From positions 126,207,759 through 126,271,758 of the forward strand of contig NC_067473.1 in assembly GCF_947179515.1 (NCBI RefSeq): a stretch of DNA of 64,000 bases. Reading direction: 5' to 3'. Numbering within the stretch: position 1 is the stretch's first letter; every line of letters starts with the position of its first letter. Below are positions 11,331-23,592 of the stretch, piece after piece. The stretch is from Apodemus sylvaticus. Lineage: Eukaryota; Chordata; Mammalia; Rodentia; Muridae. The notes beneath the pieces were generated by a model. That model saw only the letters and a list, made by a program, of their open reading frames with translations, was not told where the DNA came from and ran no database searches. Position numbers and translations under genes: made by a program.

Positions 11331-12775
11331 TGTGTACACCAGAGAGTCAGAGACAGAGAAAAGGTATTTCCTAATTCATTTCTGTATTTGCTTATTGGAC
11401 AGTAAGAGCTGTGAGTTGGACATGGTCTTATGTGTAACACCTAAATACTAATGAACTTTACTTATCATACAAGAGACATTTGGGAAACTCATTAGACCTT
11501 ACCTTGTATTTCTTCACTAAAGCTTACCTTTGCCAAGACGCTCTGTGCACGGTTACTTTCTGAACTCATAACTGTTTCATTTCCGTACTTGCTTTCCCCA
11601 CCTCTGCTTTTGACTTTCCTATGAAAAAAAGTCTAATTCTGAAACCCTGTGATCTTTATATTGCCTTTGAAATTTTGATTTCTTTCATAGCTTAAGTTTT
11701 AAAGTATTTGTTTTTAAACTCTGAGTGAAATTTGCACTTATCAAAGGTTAATTAAACGGCTCCCATCTGGAATTATGAATATTCTGAATATTTGCACAGG
11801 ATTAAAGGATTTGGACACACACACAAAGGCAGACTTGTAATGCATCCTAGCTCTGAAACCCTAATAAGAAGGACCGTATAATTTGATGACAAAAGATTTA
11901 TTAAAAAGAATCTTCCTGAACAAGCTGTTTTCCCTTCACCATCTGTCTGTTTCCCACCTGACCACATGTCTCACACAAGCCACCATAGAGAAGGGATGTT
12001 GTCACCTATCACAGTGGGAGCTGAATCATTTCTAAAAACAATGTTCCCCTGCTTACAAGGCCAGCCTGCTCTCAAGGATTTGGGTGCAAAGTAACTTCTT
12101 AGGAAAGGAATCTAAGGAGAGGTGAGGGAACAGAGTGACCAGGGCAGAAGGAAACCAGCTCCAGCAGGGGTTGACCACTAGACTATTCCTGAGGACACTT
12201 GGAGTTCCTTTTGGTTGGAAGCCATCTGAGAAGCTGTGTGAAGTGACCTAAGAAACCAACTACTTCAGGATAAGGAAACCCAAGTGCATATCTTCTGTGC
12301 TCACTCAGACCTCTCTGTCATGGTTTGGGTATCATTCCAAGGACATTAACTTTCAGACACACTCTGTCATTCCCTATAGGGACACCTCCCATGTCCACAA
12401 GGAGGGAGAAGCCATGCTTATGGGCAGTATCTAGAAGATATGGCTATGGGTCTGCAGGGGACTTCTGGGTCTGGAGAAATATAAGATGTACTCCAGGGAA
12501 GAAATGATGCTTTCTCATATGGGTCATCTCTGGTTCTCACTCGTGTGTCATGACTCCAAAACAGCTATAAAATATCTATTTGTGAAGCTTGGGTTTTTAT
12601 CTGTATGAGTATTTTGGCTTTATGCTATTAATTTAGCGACGAAGACTGTCCCTTCTAGACTTCCATAGAGCTAAACATATGGGTGCATGGTGGATGGAAC
12701 ACAGGCATCTAAGTACCTCCTTCTAATCCTTCCATGGGATATTCAGGAACCTATTGTATTCCAATTGATCTCATA
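11326..12775. other. Stretch without a gene
   Basis: About 1.45 kb with no recognised repeat family and no credible exon. Short open frames only. Confidence 0.5.
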
Positions 12776-12944
12776 AACACCCCAGACCCCAGAGCCTTCT
12801 GGATCCTTGTCTGCTTAGAAACTCTTTTAGGGGAGTACCAGGATAGAGAAAAAGGAGGGAGGTGATTGGAAAATGGGTGGAGAAAAGAAGGCTTATGGGG
12901 AGGGGGGAACTGGGAAAGGGGAAATCATTTGGAATGTAAACAAA

Positions 12945-12976
<32 letters not shown>
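12776..12976 (+). mobile_element. L1 3'-UTR end with expanded (AT)n tail
   Basis: The G/A-rich block at 12895-12925 followed by 'TTTGGAATGTAAACAAAGAA' is the usual end of a rodent L1 3' UTR. The A-rich tail has become a pure AT run at 12947-12976. The 5' limit is approximate. Confidence 0.7.
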
Positions 12977-12980
<4 letters not shown>

Positions 12981-14290
12981 AATGTGAGCAAAGACCACCC
13001 AAGTGAGACAAACTAGTCATTGACTATTACATAAAGGAGGTAGAGCCATGACCACTGGTAATGAGGAAACTGTGTAGACTAAGGGGGTGGGGCGCGGTCT
13101 AGCTGTATTTTTGTTGGAGAATGTTGGTACTAGGGATCCGATGGAGCACAGTGCTGTTGGCATTGAATAGATGGAGACATTGAATATGACTGCTTTGGCT
13201 TTCTCTTTCATTTTAATCTTTCACAGATTAAAATGGAGGTGGAATGGTGGCGGGGTGGGGGAATGTGGAGGATATACAAAGAGAAAACTGTCTACTATGA
13301 TCTAGGTTTTGCCTCCTTTAAAACTCATATTTAAACACAGTTCCTAAAGTCATAATTCTTCAGAAATAAAGACTTTGGGAGGTACTTAAGATCAAATGTG
13401 GCCTTGGGGCTGGGGCTCCCCTTATGGTATTAGTGACTTCCTAAGAAAAGGGAGATCTGAGCTGGCATACTCACAGTGTCCCATCATAGGATGTCCTCTG
13501 CCTTGTTACAAAGTAGCAAGGAAAGCTCCCACAGATGCCAGCACCATGTACTGCTGCCTTTAGAACTATAGGACATGAGTGGATTCCTTGTTTACTTCTG
13601 GCAACTGACAATGTCTCTCTTCATTGATGATGAAATATCAACTATTTTGGGCCATTTGTTACAGAAATGGCTGCCTGGACTTATTACTGTAGACTGTGGA
13701 TCAAAGTTTAATTTTGACGTATGTTTTGGCTACTGCTCAAACTGCTTGTATATTCAGTCTCTTACTAGATGCTCAACTCTGTGGAGGTGCAGGAGTCCTA
13801 TGTTCAGGGACTAAGTTAAGACTCCACATATTATTTATATATTAAGCCTTAGATGAACTACAAAGAGCTAATATGGATAAGATGCGAATCTCAGAGGCCT
13901 ATGACCAGAAAGTAGTACTCACCAGGAAATACAACAGAAAAAACAAACAAACAAACAAACAAACAAAAACCCCCAAAAAACCAAGCTTTGAACCCTACCT
14001 GAAGCTCTGGATTTGTAAAACTCAAGGGAATGAAAATATATTGATCAGCTTCCCATCCCTATAGCAAAAATGTGAAATTGTCATCCTCTAGAGAGAAGGT
14101 TCACTGTGGTTCACAGATTTGGGGAATTAGGTATATAGTGGGGCAGAATCATCGCCATTAGACCTTGGGCCAGGGGGCAGTACAGATGGGTGGGAGCAGA
14201 GATACCATTCCAAGGAATACTTCAATTATAGAACAGCCTTTACTATTCTTCCTGTCTTAAAGGGTCCACTATCTCCCAACAGCATCACAC
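12977..14290. other. Stretch without a gene; (CAAA)n at 13938-13968
   Basis: No exon recognised. A CAAA tetranucleotide run followed by C and A runs is at 13938-13980. An open frame at 13575-13814 has no recognised family. Confidence 0.5.
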
Positions 14291-14307
14291 TAGGGACCTC
14301 GCCTTTA

Positions 14308-14508
14308 TTTTTTTTTTAAATATTTGTTTGTTTATTTATTTACTGTATGTGAGTGCACACTGTTGTGCTCTTCAGACACACCAGAAGAGGGCATCAGATC
14401 CCATTACAGATGGTTGTGAGCCACCATGTGGTTGCTGGGACTTGAACTCAGGATCTCTGGATGTGCAGTCAGTGCTCTTAACCACTGAGCCATCTCTCCA
14501 GCCCCCAT
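14308..14508 (-). mobile_element. B2 SINE, minus strand, with a 14-bp TSD
   Basis: A full-length B2 in reverse: A/T-rich tail, 'TCTTCAGACACACCAGAAGA', 'GGTTGTGAGCCACCATGTGG', 'AACCACTGAGCCATCTCTCC' and 'AGCCCC' at the Pol III start. Perfect target-site duplications GGACCTCGCCTTTA lie at 14294-14307 and 14509-14522, so both boundaries are firm. Confidence 0.97.
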
Positions 14509-14522
14509 GGACCTCGCCTTTA

Positions 14523-15162
14523 ATATACAGGCCTTGTGGGCATTCTAGATGAGCATAGCAGAAGGGGGCATCTGCATTTATACTTGGATGCTTCCTCCAT
14601 ACCATGTTCCTTCTTCAGGAGCCTACAGGCAGGTCTGCAAATTAGGGCTTGGTTTTTATCCCTTACCTGTACACAGTCTGACAAGCAGGGCAAAAATAGA
14701 TCTGCACTGTCAGGGGTGGGTAGGAAGACTCTTTGATCAGCCATTCTGCTCACAAGCACCTATCTCTAACCTAGGGATGGTAATGTAAGCAATTTAACAT
14801 ACATCTATAATTAATTTGTTACACTTTTGCAGCTTCTGGCAAATCACAGTTTGAAAGGCTCATGGAATTAATGGCCCCAAGGAGAGAAGAGATGGAACGC
14901 CTTCAGAAATAAATGGGTTTGTTTATTCCCAAACATGTGAGTCTTAACAGCCAATTTTGGCTGTAGGTCAGGGTTAATTTAGTGTTTCAAATGTGTCTTT
15001 TGAAAAGCCTATAAAGTCGAAGATGATCTTTATCCGAGATATCAGATCTATGGCAGAAAAACTCTTTTCCTTCTCAAAAGGCTCTTGTGATCAGTTAGGG
15101 AGAGTGGGTTTTATATCATAAAGGTGGGGACAGCACAAAGGTAAGCAATAAGACTATATTTA
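14523..15162. other. Stretch without a gene
   Basis: No recognised repeat or exon. Several short overlapping open frames occur on both strands, without family resemblance. Confidence 0.5.
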
Positions 15163-15164
15163 CT

Positions 15165-15272
15165 TATTCAGTTTTTGTTTGTTTTTTTCTTGAGATGGGG
15201 GTCTCACTCTGTAGTACAGGCTAGCCTAGAAGACACTCTGTATCCCTTTCTGGCCTCAGACTTGTGACTGTG
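15165..15272 (-). mobile_element. B1 fragment, minus strand
   Basis: A T-rich tail, then 'GAGATGGGGGTCTCACTCTG', 'TAGTACAGGCTAGCCTAGAA' and 'CTTTCTGGCCTCAGACTTG' are the 3' half of a B1 in reverse. Confidence 0.8.
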
Positions 15273-15314
15273 TCATTTTTGTTAATTACACAGATGATAA
15301 AAATTAATGCTTAT

Positions 15315-15680
15315 GGGCTTGGGAGATGACTCAGCAAGTAAAGTGCCTACCACACAAGCACAGGGATCTGAATTCAGATCCCTAAAACCTATGCAAATGG
15401 TAGACATGGCCACATGCATCTATAATCCCAGTGCTTAGTGTGGAGGGTAGAGAGAGGAGGATCCCAGGGGCTTGGTATACCTGAATCAGTGAGTTCCAGA
15501 TCCAATGAGAAACCCTATCTCAGAAAGCAAGGTAGAGAGCTATAGAGGAAGGCACCTGATGCCAACTTCTGGTTTCAAAATCACACACACACCATGTACA
15601 CACATGCAGACATGCACACACAGAATCATGAGCATGCATGCACACATGTACACACACATACACACACTGACATGCATACA
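15315..15680 (+). mobile_element. B4 SINE, plus strand, with CA-rich tail
   Basis: ID-like head 'GGGCTTGGGAGATGACTCAG', then 'GTAAAGTGCCTACCACACAA', a B1-like middle 'CATCTATAATCCCAGTGCTT', 'GAGAAACCCTATCTCAGAAA', and a tail 'GGCACCTGATGCCAACTTCT' running into CA/CATG repeats (15585-15680). This is the full B4 order. Confidence 0.88.
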
Positions 15681-16064
15681 CGTACGTATGCTAAATACTA
15701 AATGCCAAATACATATACTAAAACGAAAGTGCATGCTCATTAAGTTTAGAAATGTTCATCTAATGCTAGGCTTGCCTAGAAATTTCCCGCTGTAGCTTTG
15801 AAGATACCCTGTTCCCAAGAAACTCTCACAGTCATGGGCAACCTGGATCATCCCGGTTTTTGGAAGGTTTACATTTAAATGGATTCATTTTTGGAAGATG
15901 ATGACTGAAATGGTATAAGGATGGCCTCTGTGCTATTTCCATATGGATGTAAAATAGACTTACACAAGGTGAGATAAGGAAAAACCGACCAGAAGAATAC
16001 AGAAAACAAAGCATCAACATCTCAATACTGGTGGTTTGAAGAAGTTATAAGAGTTTCCTTCAAG
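15681..16064. other. Stretch without a gene
   Basis: Nothing recognised. Confidence 0.5.
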
Positions 16065-16265
16065 ATAGGAGACATAGCCCAGCCTGTAAGTAGCTTGTTT
16101 GTCTAGCATGAATAAAGCATTGGAACCGATACTCAGAACTGCCATAACCAGGTATGGTCACACACGTGTGATCCCAGCACTTAGGAAGTACAGACAGGAG
16201 GATCAGGAGTTGAAGGCTATCCTTGGGTACTCAAGAAAAGTTTGAGCAACAAGGACAACAAAAGG
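16065..16265 (+). mobile_element. B4-like (ID + B1) SINE, plus strand
   Basis: A worn ID-type head (16066-16135) is followed by a B1-like part: 'AACCAGGTATGGTCACACAC', 'GTGATCCCAGCACTTAGGAA', 'CAGACAGGAGGATCAGGAG'. Confidence 0.75.
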
Positions 16266-16390
16266 TTTCCTCATCTGGTATCTAGACACAGCTCAAAGAC
16301 AAGGAAGACAAGAGCGAGATGCCTCACCCTCCTATGTACCTATCTTCTATTGCTTTTGTCTTTTTCTAAAGCATCTATTGCAATGCTCTC

Positions 16391-16552
16391 ACACTGTGTA
16401 GCCCAGGGCCACCAGCAGAAGTATCACTTGGAGGCTTATAGAAAATGCAAATTCCCAGGCCCCAGAGTTTCTGCATATGACACTCTGAGTGGGAGAGGCA
16501 GGACTCTGTTTTGCCAAATTTGCCAAGTGATTCTGAAGCTTGAGAAACATGG
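16391..16552 (+). mobile_element. Ancient hAT-Charlie MITE (MER5-like)
   Basis: 'CAGAAGTATCACTTGGAGGC', 'AGAAAATGCAAATTCCCAGG', 'CCCCAGAGTTTCTGCATATG' and 'CAAGTGATTCTGAAGCTTGA' follow the MER5-type consensus shared across placental mammals. It has no coding capacity. Confidence 0.7.
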
Positions 16553-16797
16553 AGAAACAGAGCTGAAGAGGAGTCCTTCCTAATCCTTTCACACCATATA
16601 GCAAAACACAGTTTTACAGGCAGCACACTGGGACAAATCCTCGGGCCCGTGTGGGGTGCGGTAAAGGGCAGAAGGAAGCTTTCTCAGCAAGTCTGCAGAC
16701 CCACCATGATGCATACTTCTTCATTACAGAGGAAAATGGAGCAGATGGTCAAGCTCACTCTCCCACATGCCTGCCACAGTTTTCAACCAAAGTGGTA

Positions 16798-17133
16798 CAG
16801 GCTGCACGTCCCTTACACAAATGCTCAGGACCAGAAGTGTTTGGGCACTCAGATGATTTATGTATAGGTAATGAGATATGACCCGATAAAGACCAAAGTC
16901 TAAAGACACAATTCACTTATATTTCATATATACCTTACACATATAGCCTGAAGGCAACATTACTCAGTATTTTGAATAATTTTTATCATAATACAAAAAT
17001 AATTATAGAATTTTCACTGTCATTAGAGTTTGCTGATGAGTGAATTCTCCCTTCTTAGACATTGACTAAAGCCAAGTTTCAGACTCTGAGCATTTGGGAT
17101 TTTTGGATTTGGGGATTATGGATGTCCAACCTG
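16798..17133. mobile_element. Tigger-type MITE with both inverted ends and TA target
   Basis: The left end GGTACAGGCTGCACGTC and the complement of the right end, GGTACAGGTTGGACATC, agree at 13 or more of 17 positions. The element is bounded by TA at 16796-16797 and 17134-17135, as expected for TcMar elements. The body includes 'GGACCAGAAGTGTTTGGGCA' and 'TTTTTGGATTTGGGGATTAT', known from old mammalian Tigger-type MITEs. 336 bp, non-coding. Confidence 0.75.
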
Positions 17134-17334
17134 TACCTGTTCCCAGGCCTTTATTTATCTGAAGCTACTTAACACTAAAAAAAAGAAATCCTTTAAAAAT
17201 CCCTTGTGGTTCAGGAGGCAAAGGCAGGTGGATCGCTGTGGGTATTTACACAGAGAAATCCAAGCCATGACTTCCCAGTGAGATTCTGTTGTTCTTTTGT
17301 TATTGTTGTTTTGTTGTTATAATTCTCTCATTCA

Positions 17335-17448
17335 GGACAGACTTGGTGGTGTGCCCATGTCATCCCGACACTCAGGAGGGTGTGGAAGGTGGAGATGGAG
17401 ACTGAGACCAGCCTGAGCTACAGTAAGGCCTTGTCTTAAAAATAAATC
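17335..17448 (+). mobile_element. B1 SINE, plus strand
   Basis: 'GACAGACTTGGTGGTGTGCC', 'CACTCAGGAGGGTGTGGAAG', 'GAGACCAGCCTGAGCTACAG' and 'GCCTTGTCTTAAAAATAAAT'. A further short B1 piece (AGGAGGCAAAGGCAGGTGGA) lies at 17214-17240. Confidence 0.8.
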
Positions 17449-17499
17449 TTCCCCATAGACCCAAACGATAAGAAGGGAACCTGAATAGATTTTTGGGGG

Positions 17500-17686
17500 C
17501 CCATCAAGAGGACTTAGTAGGGAAATGTACTGGTCAGCAAGTCTGACAACCTAAGTTCTATCTATGGACTTCATGGTATAAGGAAAGAACCAATTCCTAT
17601 ATATTTTCTTCTGACCTGCATATTCTGGCACACATGTGTGCACATACACACAAAACATAAATGAATAAATAATATGAAAGGTTTTC
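17500..17686 (+). mobile_element. tRNA-derived rodent SINE (B3/RSINE1-like), plus strand
   Basis: 'AAGAGGACTTAGTAGGGAAA', 'GTCAGCAAGTCTGACAACCT', 'TTCTTCTGACCTGCATATTC' and a CACATGTGTGCACA tail with AATAAATAAT at the end. Confidence 0.75.
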
Positions 17687-19298
17687 AATTAAAAAAAGAT
17701 CTTTGCCTTAATCGTGCATACAGACACAGACACCTGGATTCTGGAGCAACCTTGTGGGCTGAGTGAAAGGGGGAGGGGGATGGGCCAGGAGACAGACAAG
17801 TCCTGTACTACTTATTCCTCTACCACCCTTAGATGTGTCCTTTCCTGTTTAGCCTGTTCAGGAGGCATGTGGGCTTGTCATCTGTTTTGGCTTTAGCCAG
17901 TGTGTGGGAAGAGGGAAATTACTCATCAGCAAAGACCAGACTCCTTGACATTGACAACTGGAAGCTAAGAAAGGCATCTGGGACAAGGGGCTCCAATATC
18001 CTAGATGGAAATGGATTGGTACAATGCCACGGAAGGATCTCAATTGAACAGAGGAATAAATGAGTTGAATAAACTAACTTGTAATTTAAAACAGATAATG
18101 TCAATATTCTAACCCACATGTGTATAGTGATGCATACAACTCTTGGCTTTAATGTAAAATCCCTGTTTTTATAGTGGCAGTGTACAGAAATAGACTTGAG
18201 CAACCACTACAGACCCCATCTAAAGAGCCTTGGTCTTATTTGAGCAAATGGCTTTGTGATATTTTATGTATCGCAGATCCACAACAGAAATGATCTTCAA
18301 TTTTAAGAAGTATTCAGGGCCATGCAAAGTCAGTCAGCTGTGAACCAAATTGGATAAAGAATGTCTGTCCAATCAGGAACAGCTTCTGAAGCATTCTTGT
18401 CTTTTCCAGTCATCAAAACAGTATTTTCAAAGACTCAATAAAGCACCTACATCATCTAGGGCACTAATTGCTTCATTATTTCAATTAGTTCAGTCATTAG
18501 ACAATCATGTTTCTGTAACATTTGATTTTTGAAATTAAGTTGATGTAGTAGTTACCCTTGTCTTCCAACACTGAAATCTTCATATAAAATCAGAGAGATA
18601 CATAGATGTGAAAAGATTAATATGCACAGAAGTCTTAAATTTCAAAATGTTGTTCATGCTTAATATTATCTTTATTCTGCTTTTCTTAAGAGTATTTTAA
18701 TTGGGTACTGGGCATAATGTTGATATGGAACATTGTTAATATTTAACTGACTGATTTAAACTGACTCCAAGAATACAGAAATCAATCAGCATGTGGAAGT
18801 TCAACCAAAATTTCCCTTCGAACTTGTGTTCTAGAAATTAACATCATTTAGGGATGTTGTACCATGTGATTCATCCTACGGTGTGTGCCTGCCTGGTGTA
18901 CTGTGGGACTCTAAGGGCACTTACTCCTTTTCCTGTGGTAACTGTAGCTCTGACCTTGCATTGTGTGCAGGGCAGGTAAATGGAGGGCCTTGCTAGAACC
19001 TCTGAATATCAATTCTTTCCACATGGAAATATGTCTGGAAGGGTTTCTACTTGGAGTAATTTATGATACAGTTTCATGAACTTATTAGAGCAGTTCTTTT
19101 CTGCAAAAGAGAGAGGCACAATAATGAAGAGAGATCCCTACTAAAAGGAGGGGAGGTGGCCAAAGTACCAGCTTCTTGGTTTTGATCAGCAACTGAACTA
19201 ACTAGGCGCATCTATGCTAGCATAATCATTAAATCTTGTCACAGACAATCCATAGAACATGGCGAAACCCCAAAAAGCCAGAGGTACAATAAACTGTG
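17687..19298. other. Repeat-poor stretch, possible conserved non-coding DNA at 18210-18560
   Basis: No exon recognised. The part around 18210-18560 is AT-rich and free of visible repeats, with several ATTA/TAAT cores of the kind homeodomain proteins bind. Conservation cannot be judged from one sequence. Confidence 0.4.
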
Positions 19299-19472
19299 AC
19301 TAAACACTATTCCAGAACACACATTGTTTTGTCGTCTTATTCCCACAAATACCATCATTGCTCCATTTAAAAGACAATAAACTGAGGTTTAACAGAAAGG
19401 AACTTGTTATGTGTGAACTGAAGTTTCTAGCATCGATATCTGTGCCGAAGGTCAACTAATTCCAAGTTTTTG
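19299..19472 (-). mobile_element. MIR SINE, minus strand
   Basis: 'CTTATTCCCACAAATACCAT', 'AAAGACAATAAACTGAGGTT' and 'AACAGAAAGGAACTTGTTA' correspond to the MIR core and 'GAGGAAACTGAGGCACAGAG' region in reverse. Confidence 0.65.
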
Positions 19473-19699
19473 TGGAGAAAAAGTTGCAGATAGGCAGCCA
19501 AAATTATGGTGGGCTATCCTTAGCTCCTTACTAGTTATTTGCCACTCACCTCTGTGTTAACCTTAATATCCTTGTGAATATTAGTTTTTTTTTTCAATTC
19601 AATACTCAGTAGACCACTATCTTTACCAACCCTGAAGTTAAGGATGTTGTAGTATCTGAAACCTATAGATAAGACTTCCAGACTCTCAGGGCCCACTTA

Positions 19700-19890
19700 C
19701 CTGATGACACTCTGACTTTTGATTTCTGTCTATGACTATAAAGCTCCCTGCAACTTCTTGAACATTGGACCATACCCTTTGGGGTGACTTGAATTCATAT
19801 CCCAGGCCTGTGGTCACTCAAACTGAGCTCAGAGTAAATGAACCTTAATTCTCTTTGGTACAAGAACTGTAATTCTGTTGACATACCCCA
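19700..19890. mobile_element. Possible LTR fragment (unassigned)
   Basis: 'GACTATAAAGCTCCCTGCAA' (a TATA-like box), followed by 'GAGCTCAGAGTAAATGAACC', resembles the promoter and polyadenylation part of a rodent LTR. No paired LTR, internal region or TSD is visible, so this is tentative. Confidence 0.25.
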
Positions 19891-20543
19891 TTATAAGAAA
19901 TGCACAGAAAACCTAAGAAACATGCTATTGTGAATAAATGACTGAAGGCCAAGGCCACTCCTCCTTGAGGGCTGTGTGTCTAGGGAACATGTGTAGACTG
20001 GCTGAAGTGCTAAGATAAAATTTCAAAACCCACAGGCAACAGGAGTTGATTTGCTTTTGAATGTGAACACACTGCAAACTGGGACAGTCAGCCTTCTATT
20101 CTGAAAAATTCCAAATGCTGTTCATAATGTAAGCCCTTGATTCAATCCAGAGCTCCTAGAAATTCGTTCTGCCTCTGGCCTTTTCCCAAGAATCCATTAT
20201 TTCCTGGGTTTACTCAGAACCTCATTTAGAAACAGGCAACATGGTTCTCTGGAATGGCCACTTTGGGGTTCAGCCTTCAGCACAACGAAGGCTTCTGTGC
20301 CACCCACAGACACCAGACAGTATCAGGGCCCCCTCCAACCCCTCCCACCCACCCCCACTCCCCACTCCACCCACTCATAGATTGGACTTCTTTTGCCAAG
20401 AGAAATCAAACAAAAGGTTGGAGTGGATTTCTAAACAGTTGATGAAAGCTTTTGATGAAGGATCCCGATAAACTACAGTGTCCTCCACTGCCTAGCAAAT
20501 CTCCTACTTCTGGACTTGTCTGCACCCTGAGGAGATATTTTAA
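19891..20543. other. Stretch without a gene; C-rich tract 20325-20375
   Basis: A CCCTCC/CACCC-rich tract lies at 20325-20375. No exon or repeat family recognised. Confidence 0.5.

Positions 20544-20544
<1 letters not shown>

Positions 20545-20590
<46 letters not shown>
20545..20590. repeat. (CA)n microsatellite
   Basis: An uninterrupted CA run of about 46 bases. Confidence 0.98.
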
Positions 20591-20593
<3 letters not shown>

Positions 20594-22938
20594 TACAGCA
20601 ATGGGGACAACTGGAAATGATCCAGCAGCAACATAGCCCTGGGAAAAAAATATCAGTTTTTATGCCTAGAGGCATAACTCTCCAAGGTCTGCACAAAGCA
20701 CCCTCCATTCCAGGAAGCCATCCATATTTCTGTAAAGGAAAGTCCTATTCCTAAATACATGTTGAAACAGAAAAAGCTCCTGCCCTCCCTTTCTTTTAAA
20801 TCATGCTTTTTGGTCAGGAGACAGCAGTGTCCACCTGGGGATCCTTGCAGGGTAGAGTGGAAAGGGGTGTGTGTGCAGAAAAGCTACAGTGCTTAGTTCA
20901 AGGACTCCCCTCCTCCCTCGGAATGTACCCCATCCTTTTTCTCACAAATGTGCTGTGAGAACGAATAACTAATGAGTGATCATAAACCTCCCAGACAGTT
21001 CAAGTGCAGCGTAAGTGATGGAGCTGATTGTTCTTCCATTTTATACAGCACGGAGGGAGGCTGGGTTTTATGCCTACCCTGTGATGTGATCCCTGCAGCT
21101 TTTTGTAAGTAACAAATGCCCCTCCTAAGCCACTGCTCACATTGAAGCACATATGACATGTTCCATTGAGACTGCTTTTATAGATGAGGCCACCTTATGT
21201 GATCCTGCCTTCTGTGGCAATGACCTTGTAATCTGTGACTATGTGGAGGACAAGCTAATGGGGATAGGAATCAAGATGAATGCCTGCTCTATGGAAACAT
21301 CACTGAGCACAGGGAAAATCCAGAAGAGTTTCGATATTACCTGTTTGTTACTGCCAGAGGATACACTGAGGTTGCTCTGGAATCCCTTTGGAAGGAAAGG
21401 CAAGACATTGCTTAGAGCAAACTACCCTGTGAGACAATAAGAATCTTAAAATATCACAGAAACATAATTTAGCCTTATCTGTAGGGAAGACAACAGAAAG
21501 TAGTCACAAAAGCCATTTGCTTGAGACCCCAGGCATCAGTCATATGTATAATGTCAGTCAGCACCTTTGTGGCAGAAAGGAAAGGGTTGATATGGTCCCT
21601 TCCTGAATAGATTATTGTTGACAGGATCTCAAAACCTGGGTACAATAGTCTTCATGTCAGCCTTCAGGTATTTATGCTAAATTATATGAAGGTCACAGAA
21701 GAGACCAGACTCTGGCGGGCCTCCTTTTGGAGTATATTAACCCTTGATGCTGAGACCTTCCTTCCAGTTCTGTAAAACTGATGGGAGTTTGGTTTAAAAT
21801 TATCCCACACTTCTGGTTTTCATCTAGACTTGTAAAGAATCCAGGAATCACCATTCTCACTGTTGCAAGTCAAATAGAAAATTATGCGTAACAAAGATGA
21901 GAAACATTTTTGTCTGGGATCTAGCAGAGTATCACAGTTGGGGTTATGCTTAGCCAGAGGGATGCAGCTGGGATTTTCTTGAGTGGAGAAGGACCTATTG
22001 GAACCCAAAGGAAGCAGGGCATTTCAGAAGTGGGAAGATCCAGGAACTCTGGGGACCTGGATGATATCTACTGTCAGAGGTTTCTACAAACAGTCTACCT
22101 GGCAGGAAAAAAACTCATGAATGTCAAACCAGAGTCAGGTTCATAGAAGCACTGGGATTTCCTGAAATTTGTAAATTGTTCCTTTATACTCCCATCAGAC
22201 CATGACACTGAGAGGCTCTGGAATAGATAGCTGTGAGACACAGACTGAGACGGATAAACCCAGCGTCAAGGGGAGACCTAAGTGTGGACCGAGGAAACCT
22301 TGAAACCTCTACGGAAAACACAGACTCCTTCCTGCCAGGTTAGCAAAAGTCCTCACAGTTTAGAGCTCTACTTCAGTTTCAGCTCCTAGTACAGTGGTTC
22401 CTTTGTCACTGAAGCTCAGAGACATCCCCAAACACAAAGCAAGCACAGGAGAAACAAAATTTAGGAGTGAAGAAAGTCACTTCTGGGTTGGAATTTCATG
22501 CATTGAAACACACTGTCCAACATGGCTGTTGTGTGGTCATGTTTGGTCATGTGAGTACACGGAATGTAAGAGATTCCTAGGAGGCTAACTATTAAAGTTT
22601 ACTGTTGGAATTACTGACGATTTAAACATGCACATGCGTGTAGCAGTTGTGTGGCAGGAAGTCCAGCTTAGAAACATTGCAGTATACATACCACTGTCAA
22701 GTGTCTCTAAGCCAGGATCCAGTGGCCTTTCTCTTCTTTGGTTCTTTATTGTGACCATCTATTTAGTCTTTCTTTGCTGGTCTTCATTCATTGGTATGTT
22801 ATGTGGAAATTGGAGATTTGGGGTAAGGGAAAGAGCTTACGTGAATAAAGCTAATACCTCCTCCCCTCCTCTTTGTATAGGGTTCCAGATAGTGTTCTAA
22901 ATAGCCTGTGTGGATTCTTCGAACTCTCAAAGAAAATC
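20591..22938. other. Long repeat-free stretch, no gene recognised
   Basis: About 2.3 kb without recognisable SINEs, LINEs or microsatellites, which is unusual against the density elsewhere. Open frames such as 21153-21440 match no family I know. No splice-site pairs could be argued convincingly. Confidence 0.45.
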
Positions 22939-22939
22939 C

Positions 22940-23112
22940 TTCAAGGTTTAGGAGATGGCTGTGCAGGTAAAGTGCTTGCCATGCACGAATGAGGGAGCTG
23001 TGCTGGATCATCAGAACCCACAGACGAAGGTCGGGCGTGGCGGTGAGCTTGCTTCCCTGGCATTGAGTATTACTTGGCAAGCCCCATGCCAAAGAGACAA
23101 CTCATCTCAAAA
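22940..23112 (+). mobile_element. B4 SINE, plus strand, partial
   Basis: ID-like head 'GGTTTAGGAGATGGCTGTGC', 'GTAAAGTGCTTGCCATGCAC', 'GGTCGGGCGTGGCGGTGAGC' and 'GCCAAAGAGACAACTCATCT', with much of the B1-like part lost. Confidence 0.8.
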
Positions 23113-23417
23113 AAAGTGAATGGCTCCTGAAAGATGATTCCTGGTTTCCATATGCTCAGGACTCTGTTTACATTAGAAAATAAATTACATGGCTTTAAAG
23201 ACAGGCTCACTAATACATTCTCAAATACCACTTTTACTTTGTATGGGTTAGAAAACATTGCTCTGTGACAACCTCAGTAATAATTCAGTCGCTGGTCAGC
23301 CTGCTAGGATTTTAAAGAAAAACAACTAGCAACCAACAACCTCGAGCAAAGCAGTACTGCCTCTGAATGATGGCTTTCTCTGATATTTACTTTTTAAATT
23401 TACTTTCTTATTTGTTT

Positions 23418-23418
<1 letters not shown>
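23113..23418. other. Short stretch without a gene
   Basis: Nothing recognised apart from AT-rich unique sequence. Confidence 0.5.
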
Positions 23419-23473
<55 letters not shown>

Positions 23474-23592
23474 CAACTTGCCGGAGTTAACTTTCACCTT
23501 CTGCCGTGTAGGTTCCAGGGATGTAACTCAGCTAGCTCATCAGGCTTAGCAGCCAGTGCCTCTCTATTCCCCAAACCATCTTGCTGGCCAGA
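23419..23592 (-). mobile_element. (GT)n(GA)n microsatellite plus rodent SINE, minus strand
   Basis: GT at 23419-23450 changes directly to GA at 23451-23472. Next come 'ACAACTTGCCGGAGTTAACT', 'GGTTCCAGGGATGTAACTCA' and 'CATCTTGCTGGCCAG', a B3/RSINE1-like SINE in reverse whose tail became the microsatellite. Confidence 0.8.
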
